NCBI GenBank assembly: GCA_032768795.1
Contig: CP136492.1
Coordinates: forward strand, 930,001-994,000
DNA from: Tremella fuciformis
Lineage: Eukaryota; Basidiomycota; Tremellomycetes; Tremellales; Tremellaceae
DNA: 64,000 nucleotides
Direction: 5' to 3'
Shown here: positions 45,723 through 56,141 of the stretch, piece by piece
Layout of the letters: every line of letters begins with the position of its first letter
Position numbering within the stretch: position 1 is the first letter of the stretch
Position numbers and translations under genes: made by a program
Notes under the pieces: model-generated
The model's input: the letters and a program-made list of their open reading frames with translations, nothing else
The model's database searches: none
Told to the model about the DNA's origin: nothing

Positions 45723-46282
45723 ATGTCTGCCATCCGGGAGACCCGCAAGCTTGCTACTGCGCAATATAGCCTGCGCGAATCAATCGGAGAGGTAGCCACC
45801 GAGACGGGTCTTCATCTAGCCGATGTCGACTATCATACTTTCGATGATGCCCCTTTCTGCTGAATTGCCGAACAGCTTCACAGAAGGCTGCTTACTTGGA
45901 CGCAGCTGACCGGACGGACACCGAGTTCGACAAGCTCATCGTCCCCGCAAGTGAGACCGAACTCAAGGAGTCCATCAAGAATAGTCTTAGTGGCGATCCG
46001 ACATTATCTCGACAGCATCGTGGGCGATATTGGGCTTGTGACTCCGTCTTTCGCTCGCCCCGCGACGAAGTCCCGCCTGGGTGGAGGGTGGACCTGATGC
46101 CCCTTCGAAGCTACGACACCATGATGATAGAGCGGAGGAAACGACTTGAGGCCTTTTTGCTCAAGGAAGGGCGGCAGGAGATGTCAAAAGAAGACGAAAA
46201 TGCGCATCTGGATACAAGCATTATCATGCCCGAGTGGTCCCAGATGTGGGAAGATGAGTATGAAGGGTTCTTCCTGGTCTAA
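45723..46282 (+). pseudogene. Family F, copy 4, frameshifted
   Basis: From ATG 45723, YSLRESIGEVATETGLHLAD and VDYHTFDD are in one frame, which stops at TGA near 45861. The rest of the protein is in another frame from about 45880: AAYLDAADRT, FDKLIVPASETELKESI, RGRYWACDS, GWRVDLMPLRSYDTMM, then a longer acidic tail ending LDTSIIMPEW and DEYEGFFLV at TAA 46280-46282. The family's SLSFTL block between them is missing or garbled. No GT-AG intron spans the break, so at least one deletion has occurred. The second half is well kept, so decay is recent or the second half is used alone. Confidence 0.5.
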
Positions 46283-47134
46283 GGAGGGCTGCGATCTTTG
46301 TTGTGCTCCCGCATCCCTGGTCAGTGCGTTGCTGAGGTGACGGGTCTCTGCTCAATGAAGACGAGATGTGGCTCTGAGCATTGATGTGGCTACCACCATC
46401 CCTGTCTCACGTCCCGATGAACCAGCTGGGCGAGATCCCGTGAGCTTTGCCACTCTATCAGGGCGCGAGAAGCTGGCGTACATGTATGCATCAGGCCTGT
46501 GCCCACATTGAGACCGCAACGTGTCGTTGCATTGAGGCGAGACCTTCCAGAGAAGCAGGCGCAATCAGAAAGGCTCTGAGAGCGACCTCGGGGGTGGGGA
46601 GGGGGTGAGGACTACAGTGACGAGATCCCTTGTGTGCAAACTAGTACATCCCGACTTCAAGCTAAACTTTACATGACTCTTCCCTCATCCTCCCAATCGG
46701 ACCACCTCGCTGCAACGCACGGACCGATATTCCTGTTCAACTATGAAACTTTGGGAAAGGTCCACAGCAATCTGATCATAAGGGCATATCCTGCACTCCA
46801 AGTCCGTACTTCGGTGTTGATTGTGGCCTACCACGCTCGCCGATGAAAGTCGCGCTTTTGCTGTCGGAGTCTGTCGGGGTTTCCACTTCCTCACCCATCT
46901 TTTGAGCTGTCTTGTTTTCTCAGGTAAGCCTTCGGTGATCCAGCAAGCTGAAAGCAGGTTGAGCCGCTTCAACTGAAAGGGGAGCACGTAAAGGGAAAGC
47001 AAACTGCGCTCAAAGTCAAACATGTATCGTTGCTGGGGGCTGAGGTCGTCCAGCTCCAGCCGTTGCAGTCCCTCCCTGGCATAAGGATCCTGTTCGCCCG
47101 ATATCGCTGTAAGACCACTCGTCCAGACAGCAAC
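46283..47134. other. Gap with possible family F remnant
   Basis: No intact gene. On the minus strand, at about 46990-47120 and reaching into copy 5, a frame reads GLTAISGEQDPYAREGLQRL, like the C-terminal part of family F (copy 3 SARDPYARSK; copy 6 WEVTLTALA). Confidence 0.3.
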
Positions 47135-47611
47135 ATGACCGACTATCGCCCCACGTACGCACTCCGAAAGACAATTGAAGACGTCGGAGAGGACAACGGT
47201 CTCAGCCTGGTCGACATAAACTACCGCCACCATCCCCGCACGCAAGGGCCACTTTCCTTCACACTGGTCTCCTGCGAGAATCAGGAGGAAAGGCGGACTT
47301 ATATCGCCCAGGGTGGCGAACCAGACTGAGCGCTCGACGCAAATGTCACCAACGCCAGCGTCTACAAGCTCTATCTGTTCCTTTACGAGGCCGTGACTAC
47401 GGATTTTGTTCGAGAAGGATCCTTGCTTCAGCGAGAAAAGTACTGGACGTGCGATTCCTTCAAGGGCGAAACTCAGGGCAAACCCCGCCCGAACAGATGG
47501 GAGCTGACGCTCGTTAGCCGGCGCAAGAATGATGGGTGGACGACCGACAAGCCTATTCTCCCCGCTGAGCAGGACAGAGGAGGGTCAAGCACTGGGTGGT
47601 CAAGATATTGA
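47135..47611 (+). pseudogene. Family F, copy 5, in-frame TGA
   Basis: One frame from ATG 47135 (MTDYRPTYALRKTI) through DNGLSLVDINYRHH, QGPLSFTLVSCEN, GGEPD, then TGA at 47327-47329, then ALDANVTNASVYKLYLFL, REKYWTCDS and NRWELTLVSRRKN to a stop at 47609-47611. All family blocks are present on both sides of the stop, in the same frame. No intron fits. Either a one-base nonsense change in a 158-codon gene, read-through, or sequence error. With copy 2 this makes two members interrupted by a lone TGA. Confidence 0.6.
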
Positions 47612-48339
47612 CTGTACTCTATACGTATATGTCAGGGTCCCGAGATACAACCATGGTCTGGTTCAGCATGCATGTTCGCGGACACATACGACTGATGTAC
47701 CGATAGTATGCTAGGCAGAGGCTCCTCGCCCCGGGTCAGCATCTGGGTTGAGACAGTGTATGCTCATTGTAGTGACGTAGCCAGATGAGGCATCGCACGC
47801 ATCACTCGAACACATCCCTCGGCGATGGATGTCACCGAAGGACCTGCGTCCACCCCGAGTGTCGACAGTACAAGAAGCCGGATGTCCGCTGAGCGTACTG
47901 TATCGATGTGTCAAATGTCACGGCCGTGTGTTGGTGGGATGAAGATGGCCCGAGTTCCTGCCGTCTCGTTCTTGCCGTCTGCAAAGGATTTGTTCTGTGA
48001 TACCGTCCTCTCTCTCCTTTCTGTGAGGTAGCAATCTCTCATCATGGAATAGAAGCCCACGAAAGGCCCGATCAAAGCAGGGACTCTCGGACACGACTGT
48101 CCCGTGTCCAGCTGGGTGGCATCTAAAGAAGACGTGAGAGGGATGTGAACATGCACAGAGATGAAACATGCTGGCTACCATACCTGGCCATATGTACCCT
48201 CTTTCGCCTAACGCAGGTTGTCAGCTGCGCTGTCAGATGGCAACGCATGCATACTGGCTGAGAGTCTCTGTTGCACTCGCAGAGCGAGTGACTCCTCTCC
48301 CGCGCTATTCGTCATAGGGAAGAATGGGCCTATCGGGCG
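47612..48339. other. Intergenic stretch
   Basis: Between convergent copies 5 and 6 of family F. No gene seen. Confidence 0.5.
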
Positions 48340-48747
48340 TCACGCCAGGGCCGTGAGCGTCACCTCCCATCGGGGAGCATGTCCGTAGTTTGTTCCCCAA
48401 AAAGAGTAGCCGCATGCCCAGCTGTCACCACGCCACCCTGCACCCCGTCCCGAAGCCTGGAAAGTCATTACCCGCTGTAAAATGTCTTGCAGCTCGCTCT
48501 GACTGTCCACGGTTATATACGCATCAAGGGAGGGGTACGGGTCGACGGCCACAGCCGTGTAAGCGCTGCGGACCGTCTCATCCTGGATGTCTTGCAAAGT
48601 GAAGGATAGGGTCCGTGGGTCAAATGCTTGCCTGTAATTTAGATCGAGCAAGGTGAAGCCCAGCCTGGATGCGACACTTTGTATTGTCTCGTGCAACGAT
48701 TCGGTCGGTGGCGTAAGAGGACGTGCTGCCCTTGACGAACTTGTCAT
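48340..48747 (-). CDS. Unrecognised family F, copy 6 (short but intact)
   Basis: One exon, 135 aa, ATG 48747. Motifs: SLHETIQSVASRLGFTLLDL, RTLSFTLQDI, SLDAYITVDSQSELQDIL, RGDSWACGY, and PRWEVTLTALA at the end. It stops right after the WEVTL strand, so the PY-containing tail (DPYA) and acidic end of other members are absent. Whether this is a truncation or the ancestral length cannot be told. Confidence 0.6.
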   Translation of the reverse strand: MTSSSRAARPLTPPTESLHETIQSVASRLGFTLLDLNYRQAFDPRTLSFTLQDIQDETVRSAYTAVAVDPYPSLDAYITVDSQSELQDILQRVMTFQASGRGAGWRGDSWACGYSFWGTNYGHAPRWEVTLTALA

Positions 48748-49300
48748 GCTTTCTTGTATGCGATTGTCAGCGGGTGGAATATCTGTCCGAGGGATGTAAG
48801 TGCGCGAGGGGGGTGGGCGAGTCTTGTGCTACGTATAAGTCAGTCGGATGAGCCGCGTCCGCGCCCAATGCCCACGTTCACAGGACACTCCATTGGCAAA
48901 GAATGGGCGGCGGGGTCTACGTTCAGCTTCCTGGGAAAGTCGTTCAAGACGATGACGGCCTTGTGGTATAGACTGAGTAGGGAGAAGATATGACATTTTG
49001 CCCTCCGGCTCAGCATTCTTTCACATCCTCAAACAGCACCGGCCTATGATCGACTGCCATAGCATTGGCGATTGACTGATTAGGCATCCAGTGAGGAAGA
49101 CGATGATGATCACCGGTATCCGACCAGAGAGACACGTATAAGGTCGAAGTAGTCGCAAAGGAGACATACATGGCGCAAGATCGTTGTAGTGCAGTACAGA
49201 GTGTCGAAATTAAACAGCCAGCTACTCGTCTCTCTGCCGTTTCCTGGCATCCTCCCTACAATCATCAGCCTTTCAACATGATTTCGTTCACGATGGAGAC
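48748..49300. other. Gap with one small unassigned frame
   Basis: On the plus strand, 48871-48993 reads MPTFTGHSIGKEWAAG and FSFLGKSFKTMTALWYRL before a stop, a 41-codon frame with protein-like content. It could be a tiny gene or the end of an unplaced exon. Not enough to call. Confidence 0.2.
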
Positions 49301-51182
49301 TCACCGGTCCTTTTCTGCTGTACGCTTGCCACCCTTCCTCGCAGCATCCATGAACTGCTCAACACCGAACGGATCAGATGTGCCATCCAGCGAGACAACT
49401 ACGTCCTTTTCGAATTGGACGGGGCCTTCTCGCGCTTCTGCCACATCTGCGCCTTCGAAGCCTTTGGTCGCGTTGCCCAAAGCGAAACGATCCTTGCCCA
49501 TCTCCTCCCTGATGCCGTCTTCGGTACCCCCGCCGTATGCCTCGTCATCGCGTCCAGCATTGCCACGGGCGCTGTAAATGGCCGCCGCAGCAGAAGAGCC
49601 CTGGAACAAAGGACGGTCGTAGAGGCTGTATGCGTCTTCCGAGCCGAAACCCTGTCCGAGAGATTCGCGGTTGAAGAGACGAGAGTCGAGAAGGGTCTCC
49701 TTCGATGCTGAGGGCTTGGCGAGACCAAGGGCGATCTTTTCGGAGATGTCTCGGTTCTGCTCCTTCGCGATCATCTTTGCCCGCATCTCCGATCCCATGT
49801 TGTTCATCCTCATCTCCTTTTCTCGTTCCTTCCTCTTCTCCGCGCGCACTTGTTCTCTCTCGCGAATAGCCTCCTCATCCTCGTCGTCTTCCTGCTCCTC
49901 GTCGCTGTCCTCCTCATCCTCGCTGTCGGATCCGTAGCCACCCAGCCCCACACCCAGCTCTTTCGGTGGCCCAGCCCGTCCAGCGGCAGAAGAGGCACCG
50001 GCGACTGAAGGTGTGATACCGCTCCGCTCTTCCCGGGCTCGCTGTGCCAGTAAACGCAGATTCTCCTCTTTCTGCGCCTTCTCCTTTTGCGCCAACAATT
50101 GTTGCATCTGCGCTCGTGCCCGAACCTCCTCCCTGGCGTGTCGGTCGGCAACGAACAATGCCTCGGAGAACTTGGCAAAGTTGTCGTTGATGTGCACATC
50201 TTGCAGACCGCGCCCATCGGCGGCCAGACGCTTGTCAAGAGGAATCGTGTAACCCTTGTTGTTCTTCCAGTTCGAGATACAAGGTGGGATCATCCAGTCT
50301 TTCTGGTCCTGAGCGGTGACGGGTCGCGGTGGCGACTGAAGAACAGGGACAGGCGGCTCGTCATTGCCTTTCGGGATCTTCTTGTGCTTGAACTTGGGCG
50401 GCTCCATCGGGTCTTCCTGGACAGATGTCATCTTGATGATGCGTTGCTTGCCCTCGCCTTCCTTCTGGTTTGCAGGAGTGTAACGAATATAGCTGGCATC
50501 CGACTTTGACTTTGGCACATTTGTAGGCTGGGCTGCTTTGATCTTGGCGTTGGTGATCTTCTCGAGCGCAAGTCGCGTTCTTTCGGCAGTCTCCAGGACT
50601 GCAGACTCATCCGGTCTCTCCATTGCTCGATCTTCGTCTGTGAGGTCATGGCGGTTGGCTAGAGGCACAAGGTCTAGCATGTGAGCTGAGGGCCTTTGAC
50701 GGATGGTCAGACCGACCTTTGAAGCTGGACTGGACTTTTTGCCCGACGCCTCTACCCTGCTGCGCGATCGCATCGTACCGCACCAGGCCGTCCGAGTCGA
50801 CCTGCAACGCCAATGTCGACCCCTGACCGACCTGATCTCATGAGCTTGACCCCATAGTCTCGTCAAGACTGACCTTCTTCCTGCCCATGTCCAAAGGGTA
50901 CTGTGCTACATGACACTGGCAAATCAGCGACAAATACCAGCAGGAACGTCTCGAGACTCACCTCGGGATAAGCGCCACCGCCATTGAAGTCGGCAGCGGA
51001 CTTGGGCTTCCACCCTTTTCTCTTGCCGTACTTGGGAATGACGGGCCCTTGTACGACTGGTAAGGATGGTATGTCTTCATAATCGTCGATCGAGGGGTTG
51101 TGGAGGGGCGCCGGGAGGGCTCTGTACATCAGTTTGATGTTGTTCGAGTCGGCCGATGCGCTGACCTAGCGAGAGCAGTCAT
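49301..51182 (-). CDS. PRP45: SNW1/SKIP (Prp45) spliceosome factor
   Basis: Core subunit of activated spliceosomes. Exon 1 is short: ATG 51182, MTALA, intron of 43 nt with GTCAGC, then RALPAPLHNPSIDDYED and KYGKRKGWKPKSAADFNGGG. Further exons give VAQYPLDMGRKK, SVALQVDSDGLVRYDAIAQQ and KVQSSFKG. The last exon holds the SNW domain: DESAVLETAERTRLALEKIT, YIRYTPANQ, IIKMTSVQEDPMEPPKFK, and the signature WMIPPCISNWKNNKGYTIPL with DKRLAADGRGLQ. A long charged coiled coil (about residues 300-420, with an SDSEDEEDSDEEQEDD acid patch) and a Gly/Arg-rich tail follow. Length near 600 aa fits fungal members. Confidence 0.93.
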
Positions 51183-51455
51183 CTTGCTGTGCCTGCGAGA
51201 CCCGTATGCAAGAAAGTCAAACTAGAGGACGTGAAAAGTACAGGACGAAGTGAGCGGCGACGCTGACAGTGGAAAGGGGCTCGCGAGTGATAAGCGAGCC
51301 CCCAAGGGGAATTATACTCCACGTCATGGGTATATCCCCGTTTCAGACCCCGGCCAGCTACTCTCAAGCGATACATCAACCGTCAGCATACAATACAAGG
51401 TATCAAACATTCTTCTTTGCTCGCCCATCATATAGCGCAGGTGTCACCTCCCACT
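51183..51455. promoter_or_regulatory. PRP45 promoter with stress-type AGGGG core
   Basis: Contains CCAAGGGGAATTATAC at about 51302-51317 next to a TATA-like string, and CCCC tracts. Upstream of PRP45 (-) and downstream of the CsbD-like gene. Motif read by eye. Confidence 0.25.
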
Positions 51456-51885
51456 TCACAGAGTGCCCGTCTTGGCCTGACCCTCGGCCACCTTGTTGGG
51501 GTTGTTGGTGGCCTTGCCGACGAGTTTGTCGACGCCACCCGAGATCTTGTCCCCGAGGGAGGGACCGCCACCGGCAGCAGCCTTGTCCTGCTCGTGTGTC
51601 TTGTGGACATGACCGGCGAGACCGCCAATGGCAGCGTCGCGGCCGGTGCTGGGTGTCAGCGACGACTCAGGATTCCCTTGCCCTTCGCCCTCTTTCGTCC
51701 TACAGCCTGAGAGTGGCTGCTGTCCATGTTGGGATTGGAGCGGAGGGTGGACTCACTGCCCATGCCCACCTTCATGCCCTACCAGACCGCCAATGACGGC
51801 ATCGCGACCGGTGCTGTGAGAGTGAGCTACTTGCTGCGCGGCGAACAGTATCGGCGCAGACGTACTGTCCGTGGGGTGCGCTCAT
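51456..51885 (-). CDS. CsbD-like small protein with a duplicated exon
   Basis: Exons 51885-51866, 51813-51757, 51648-51456; sum 89 aa. Exon 2 and the start of exon 3 encode nearly the same unit: TGRDAVIGGLVGHEGGHG and TGRDAAIGGLAGHVHK. Both introns interrupt a His codon (CA/C) just before the TGRD unit, so the exon was duplicated together with its splice site. The C-terminus GDKISGGVDKLVGKATNN and EGQAKTG resembles the CsbD fold seen in bacterial stress proteins and in fungal small proteins related to Ustilago Hmp1, but the match is weak. Cytosolic or nuclear, no signal peptide. Role unknown; stress response is inference. Confidence 0.6.
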
Positions 51886-52359
51886 GTTGTCAAACGTTCA
51901 GCTGTGTTGTTGCGGAAATCGCTCGGTGTTCAGTGACTGGGTACTGAAGCTCTGTGAGTGAGAGTAGGTGGAGAAGACCAAGACGCCACTCTGCATGACG
52001 CTCATATACCCAGAAGGCATGAGCTGGTCCTTAGCCAAGAATAGCCCCACCGCTGATGCTCATGATGCAATACCACGACAGAGCGGCGTGCAGTGCACGT
52101 TCGAGCAGCAGTGTGTCTGCGCAGTGGGGCAACTGGAAGGCCGCAGGTATGCATTGAGAGGCGCTCGCATACCGGAAGAGGAGGAATCCAACCTTGGCTT
52201 GCGCCGGATGACGATCATATGACGCGTCAGGTACCGCCGCCGGTCCGTCGTCCGAACTCAACAGCAGCGTGCCGACATATACCATGCATGGCTTCCCAGT
52301 CGCTCCTGTCTCTATTCATTATAGGCGGCTGCGGAGTCTCTCCTCCCTGCCGAGATGCT
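51886..52359. other. Intergenic stretch
   Basis: Upstream of the CsbD-like gene and downstream of the ZIP gene (both on -). No gene seen. Confidence 0.5.
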
Positions 52360-53923
52360 CTACGCCCATTTGCCTGGTGATATTAGCCGAACCGAATCAG
52401 CATGTTAGGAAAGAGGGCGTACCGAGGAGAGCCATGAGGCCGGCGCCGAGGGCAAAGCAGCAGAGCACAAAGATGACACGGGCGTTGGAGCACGTGTGGT
52501 AGTACTTGTTGAAGATGAACTCGTGGGCCTGGTCGTCAGCACGTACCGTGAGTGCGTCAATCGGACATACAATGAGCTCGACAGTGGCACTTCAAGCGTC
52601 AGCGAGAGTTCGCGTCATGGACGAGTGTACTTACGCGTAGAGCAGGATGCCCGCGGAGATCGAGTCGAGGACGCCAGAGGCGATGGAGGCACTTTCGGAA
52701 GTAAGAGACTGACATTAGCATCTCCGCTGCAACTAGTCTGGCGTAGACTCACAGCGCTGGTGCGCACGCCGAGCCCAATTGCCATGCCGATGGGGGTCAT
52801 CAGGGTGTACGCGCCGGCACCGACATACGGGGCCCAGCTCCACTCGCGAGGAAGCTTGAGGAAGGCAAGACGGGTACCGAGACCAAGACCTTCGAACATT
52901 TCTGACATATCAACCTTGCTTCATAATTCCTGAGCGGAGGCGACTTACGATGGAAAATGATGACGATGAAGAGGGTGGTAAAGTCGTCCGGGCTAGACAG
53001 GGAGAGGGTCAGACCGATAATGACCTATGACAGTTGTCAGTCATACTGCTGAGTTTCACCAAAGTGGTCGACTGACCGAATGGAAGAGCACGCCAAACTC
53101 GAGGATTGCCACACCCAAGATCTGCGCAACGGCAGGGTGGTTCTCACTCGCATCCTGCCACCGCTCATCGCCGATCGACGCGCTGTCCTTGGCGTCCATA
53201 GTGAGCTCGGCACGGGCCTTCTCAGCCTGGACCTGCGGGTCCGTGAGCGCCTGCGACTCGGAGATGCCCGGGTGGGTGAGCGAGTCCTGGTGCGCGTCGT
53301 GAATGGTGCCCATGCCGTGTGTCGGGTTCATGTCGATGCCGCGCTTGGCGAGGTACGCCGTGCCGATGCGGAAGGCGAAGAGCTCGGAGACAAAGGTGAA
53401 GAAGAGCGAGGCGAGGCAGATGCCGAACTGCCGTCAACATCAAGCAAGAATCTCAAGCGGGTGGGGACTCACGGCGTAGGGGTAGTTGCCCCACGAGTCG
53501 CTGATGCACCCGCCGAGGGAGAATGTGTTGGCCGGGCCGAGCTCGTCATCCGCGGCGGGCTCAAGAAGGTGGATAAGGGCAGTTGCGGTGATGACGCCCG
53601 AGCCGAAGAACCTTCTTATCAGTCTCTGGAATGTCAGAACATGCGGTAGACTTACTTGGCGAATTCGAACACGATAGCGGGGACGAGCTTGCGCATCGCG
53701 GCCGTTCGCTTGGTCAAAACCGGGAAGAACGTCCCAAAGAGCGAAGTCACGAGAATGATGAAGAGCGCTCCGACCTACCCCCCAGTCAGTCACCATGACC
53801 AAAGGCAGTCACGATGTGTGCAGAGTGACTCACCCGCAGACCCAGGTCCGACTGGGGGTTGACGCCGCACGCATCGTCGTCGTCCCGCGCAGAGAGCAAT
53901 CGCAATCTGGTCTCGTAGCGCAT
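52360..53923 (-). CDS. ZIP-family zinc transporter (Zrt1/Zrt2-like)
   Basis: Plasma-membrane uptake of Zn2+ (or Fe2+). About seven exons, ATG 53923 (MRYETRLRLLSARDDDDACG). Segments in order: VGALFIILVTSLFGTFFPVL, FFGSGVITATALIHLLEPA, FGICLASLFFTFVSELFAFR, a cytosolic loop with a His/Asp-rich site (THGMGTIHDAHQDSLTH), then VAQILGVAILEFGVLFHS joined to VIIGLTLSLSS, which carries the segment-IV HS..IG motif, FIVIIFHQMFEGLGLGTRLA (segment-V HQ.FEG motif), WAPYVGAGAYTLMTPIGMAI, SISAGILLYATVELIAHEFI, and the usual ending CFALGAGLMALLGKWA. All metal-path residues are visible. Last exon is 11 nt plus stop after a 49-nt intron. Specificity for zinc is inferred from the family. Confidence 0.88.
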
Positions 53924-54860
53924 CTTTCAGTACACTCTATCAAGTCGACCCGATGCAGAGAAGGTAGAGAGGGATGAATCAGTGGAGAGAGCACATCAGC
54001 ACATCGCAGCGATTCTTTATACCATTGTCGGTGGAAAATCTTCAGGTAAAAATAGAGCACGTCTCCGTGCTCGCCAAGGCATGCATCTCGCTGAGGATTC
54101 CCGTCGATTTTGTTCGCCCCTGGCCCGAGTCCCAGCTTGCTCGAGGGATGATGCACGGATTGACGAGTGTAAAAATAGCGAGCGAGACCGTGGAGAGTGG
54201 TCGGCGGGGACCCGAGCGGTCGATTGGTGAGGATCGAGTGGTCTGTCAGCTGGCTGGTCGACCATCAAGTCCTCCATTGTGGGATGACGACGAGAGGTGG
54301 GATGCTTCTTTCCGCGCCCAGTGCGATCATGTGGTGATCAGGGATGAACACACTCTCTGATGGACTGCGGTATTGGCTGTTGGGAGGGCTGCAAAGGGGT
54401 GAGTGACCCTTGTGTCAGATACGGACTTCTCGCGTGTTTGTGGCTTCGCATATGCATGCGCTATTACGCCCCGAACAATGATTGGGTCCGACCTCCGATA
54501 GCCAGATTGCGTGATGGGTCCACGGGCTTGCGGCACGATCAGTCATACATTAGCAGGCTCACCCGTGCCACATGGACGGACCGCCACGCGAAGGATGATC
54601 ATTTGTCAATCTGTCTCGGCGGCTGTTGTTCCTGCTCTGGTCTCTCGTTATCGTAGAAGCGGTTCCAAGATCTCGGATGTTATGTCTGCAGATGCTGAAG
54701 ACCCGAAGTCCCACTTCTCAAGCGAAAGAATGTACAAAGTCTTGGGAAGATGAAAGAAACCTCACCTCCTGGAGATAAGCGGAAATAGGCGCGCTCGCTG
54801 ACAGCGCGCGACATCCACCGAGTATCGTGACGAGAGGAGATTGACTACGACTCTACAGTC
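53924..54860. other. Divergent promoter region, ZIP gene / PCI-like gene
   Basis: 937 bp with no gene seen. Long upstream region fits a regulated ZIP gene, but I did not identify a Zap1-type element with confidence. Confidence 0.4.
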
Positions 54861-56141
54861 ATGGCGCGGTATCAACCGCCGCACATGCGGCGAGCTCAGC
54901 CATCCACCTCAAGCTCGAGGCCATCACCGAGAGATGCTCCATCACCAAGCCCATCGCCGATCCCCGGGCCCCGTCCGAATAGCCTCCCAGGGCCATCTCG
55001 AGAATGGCGACCTGCCCTCTCCACCCCTGCAAGCGACATGAAGCCTATGCGAGCTAGGACGCCACTCGGCGGCCCTGCAAATGACATGGAGAACATGCAG
55101 TCTGTCTCGCGAAGCGGCGGCGACGGAGCGGAGGGCGATGCGTATGTTCTTACTTCTCACGGATGGGCCAGCTCATGACGGAGTATGTAGCCTCAAGCAC
55201 TGGGCAACGCAGGAGAAGTACAGGACGTACATCGACGAGCGGATAGAGAAGCACTACGCCACCTTTGGAGGCCGGCGCGATGCTCCCGTAGCACCAACAC
55301 AGGGCGAGGAGCTCGAGTCTCTCCAGAGCTTGGTGTTGCTCTTTCGTGCGTTTCCTTCTTCCGCGGACAGGTAGCTAGGTCTGACGCGCAGGCAAGCTCA
55401 GAGAAGGAGTTGTGGCTTCGCATCGTATAGACGCTTTCGCAGTCAAGGGTCAGCTCTCCAACCGTGGAACGTCGTGCAAGCTGATGGACAGTCTTCGAGT
55501 CGTCTGTGCGATATTCGGTCTTGTCAAAGAACACCGGCCAGCTGCTCTCGTCGCTGAGTGGTCTGGTCCCAGGGCTGTATGAAGCATACGACAAAACTGA
55601 TCCCGGTAAAGGTGGCGTAGACATCTCTGGTGGTCTGGCAAAGCTCAGCTTGCACGATAAGCGAGCTGAGTTTGTCTCGATCCTGTTGCTATACCACCTG
55701 GTGCAGACGGCTTCGACAACGGTCTTTTGGTCGACCCTCATCGACCTCACGACGTCGTCCCAAAGCACGAGGCTGAGAGCGCCGTTTGCGCCAGTCGACC
55801 ATAACACAACGGTCGCACCACGAGACACAGGCAAGTTCATAGCACGACACAAGCTCTCGTTCGCCATTCGAGTTGCAGGCTGCTTGTCAGTCGAGCAGTT
55901 TGACCCCCTCAGATTCTATGCGCTTTGCCGAGATCCTTCTGCGTCAACATACGAGAGAGCCGTGTTGTCTTGGGCGAGAGACCGGGTGCAAGACCGGGCG
56001 TGGGAAGTGATGAGGAAGGCATACTTGGAAGTCAGGTTGGAATGGGCATCGCGGTGGCTTGATATCCCAGTCGACAAAGTCGCCAGCTGGGCGACCAAGC
56101 ACGGCGCACGTGTAGATACCGGCAAGCTCAAGTTGCGATGA
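54861..56141 (+). CDS. PCI-domain (SAC3/THP3-like) protein
   Basis: About five exons; ATG 54861 gives MARYQPPHMRRAQPSTSSS. First exon is Ser/Pro/Arg-rich and disordered. Then YRTYIDERIEKHYATFGG, ESLQSLVLLFRKLREGVVAS, RIDAFAV and VFESSVRYSVLSKNTGQLLS, LVPGLYEAYDKTD, FVSILLLYHLVQTASTTVFW, then a C-terminal helical part ending WLDIPVDKVASWATKHGARV and DTGKLKLR. The 'FAV.V.E...R.....N...L...L..L..LY' stretch and winged-helix-like ending suggest the SAC3/GANP or CSN8/PSMD8/eIF3k side of the PCI superfamily. Stop TGA 56139-56141. I cannot decide between these; exact function not called. Confidence 0.5.
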
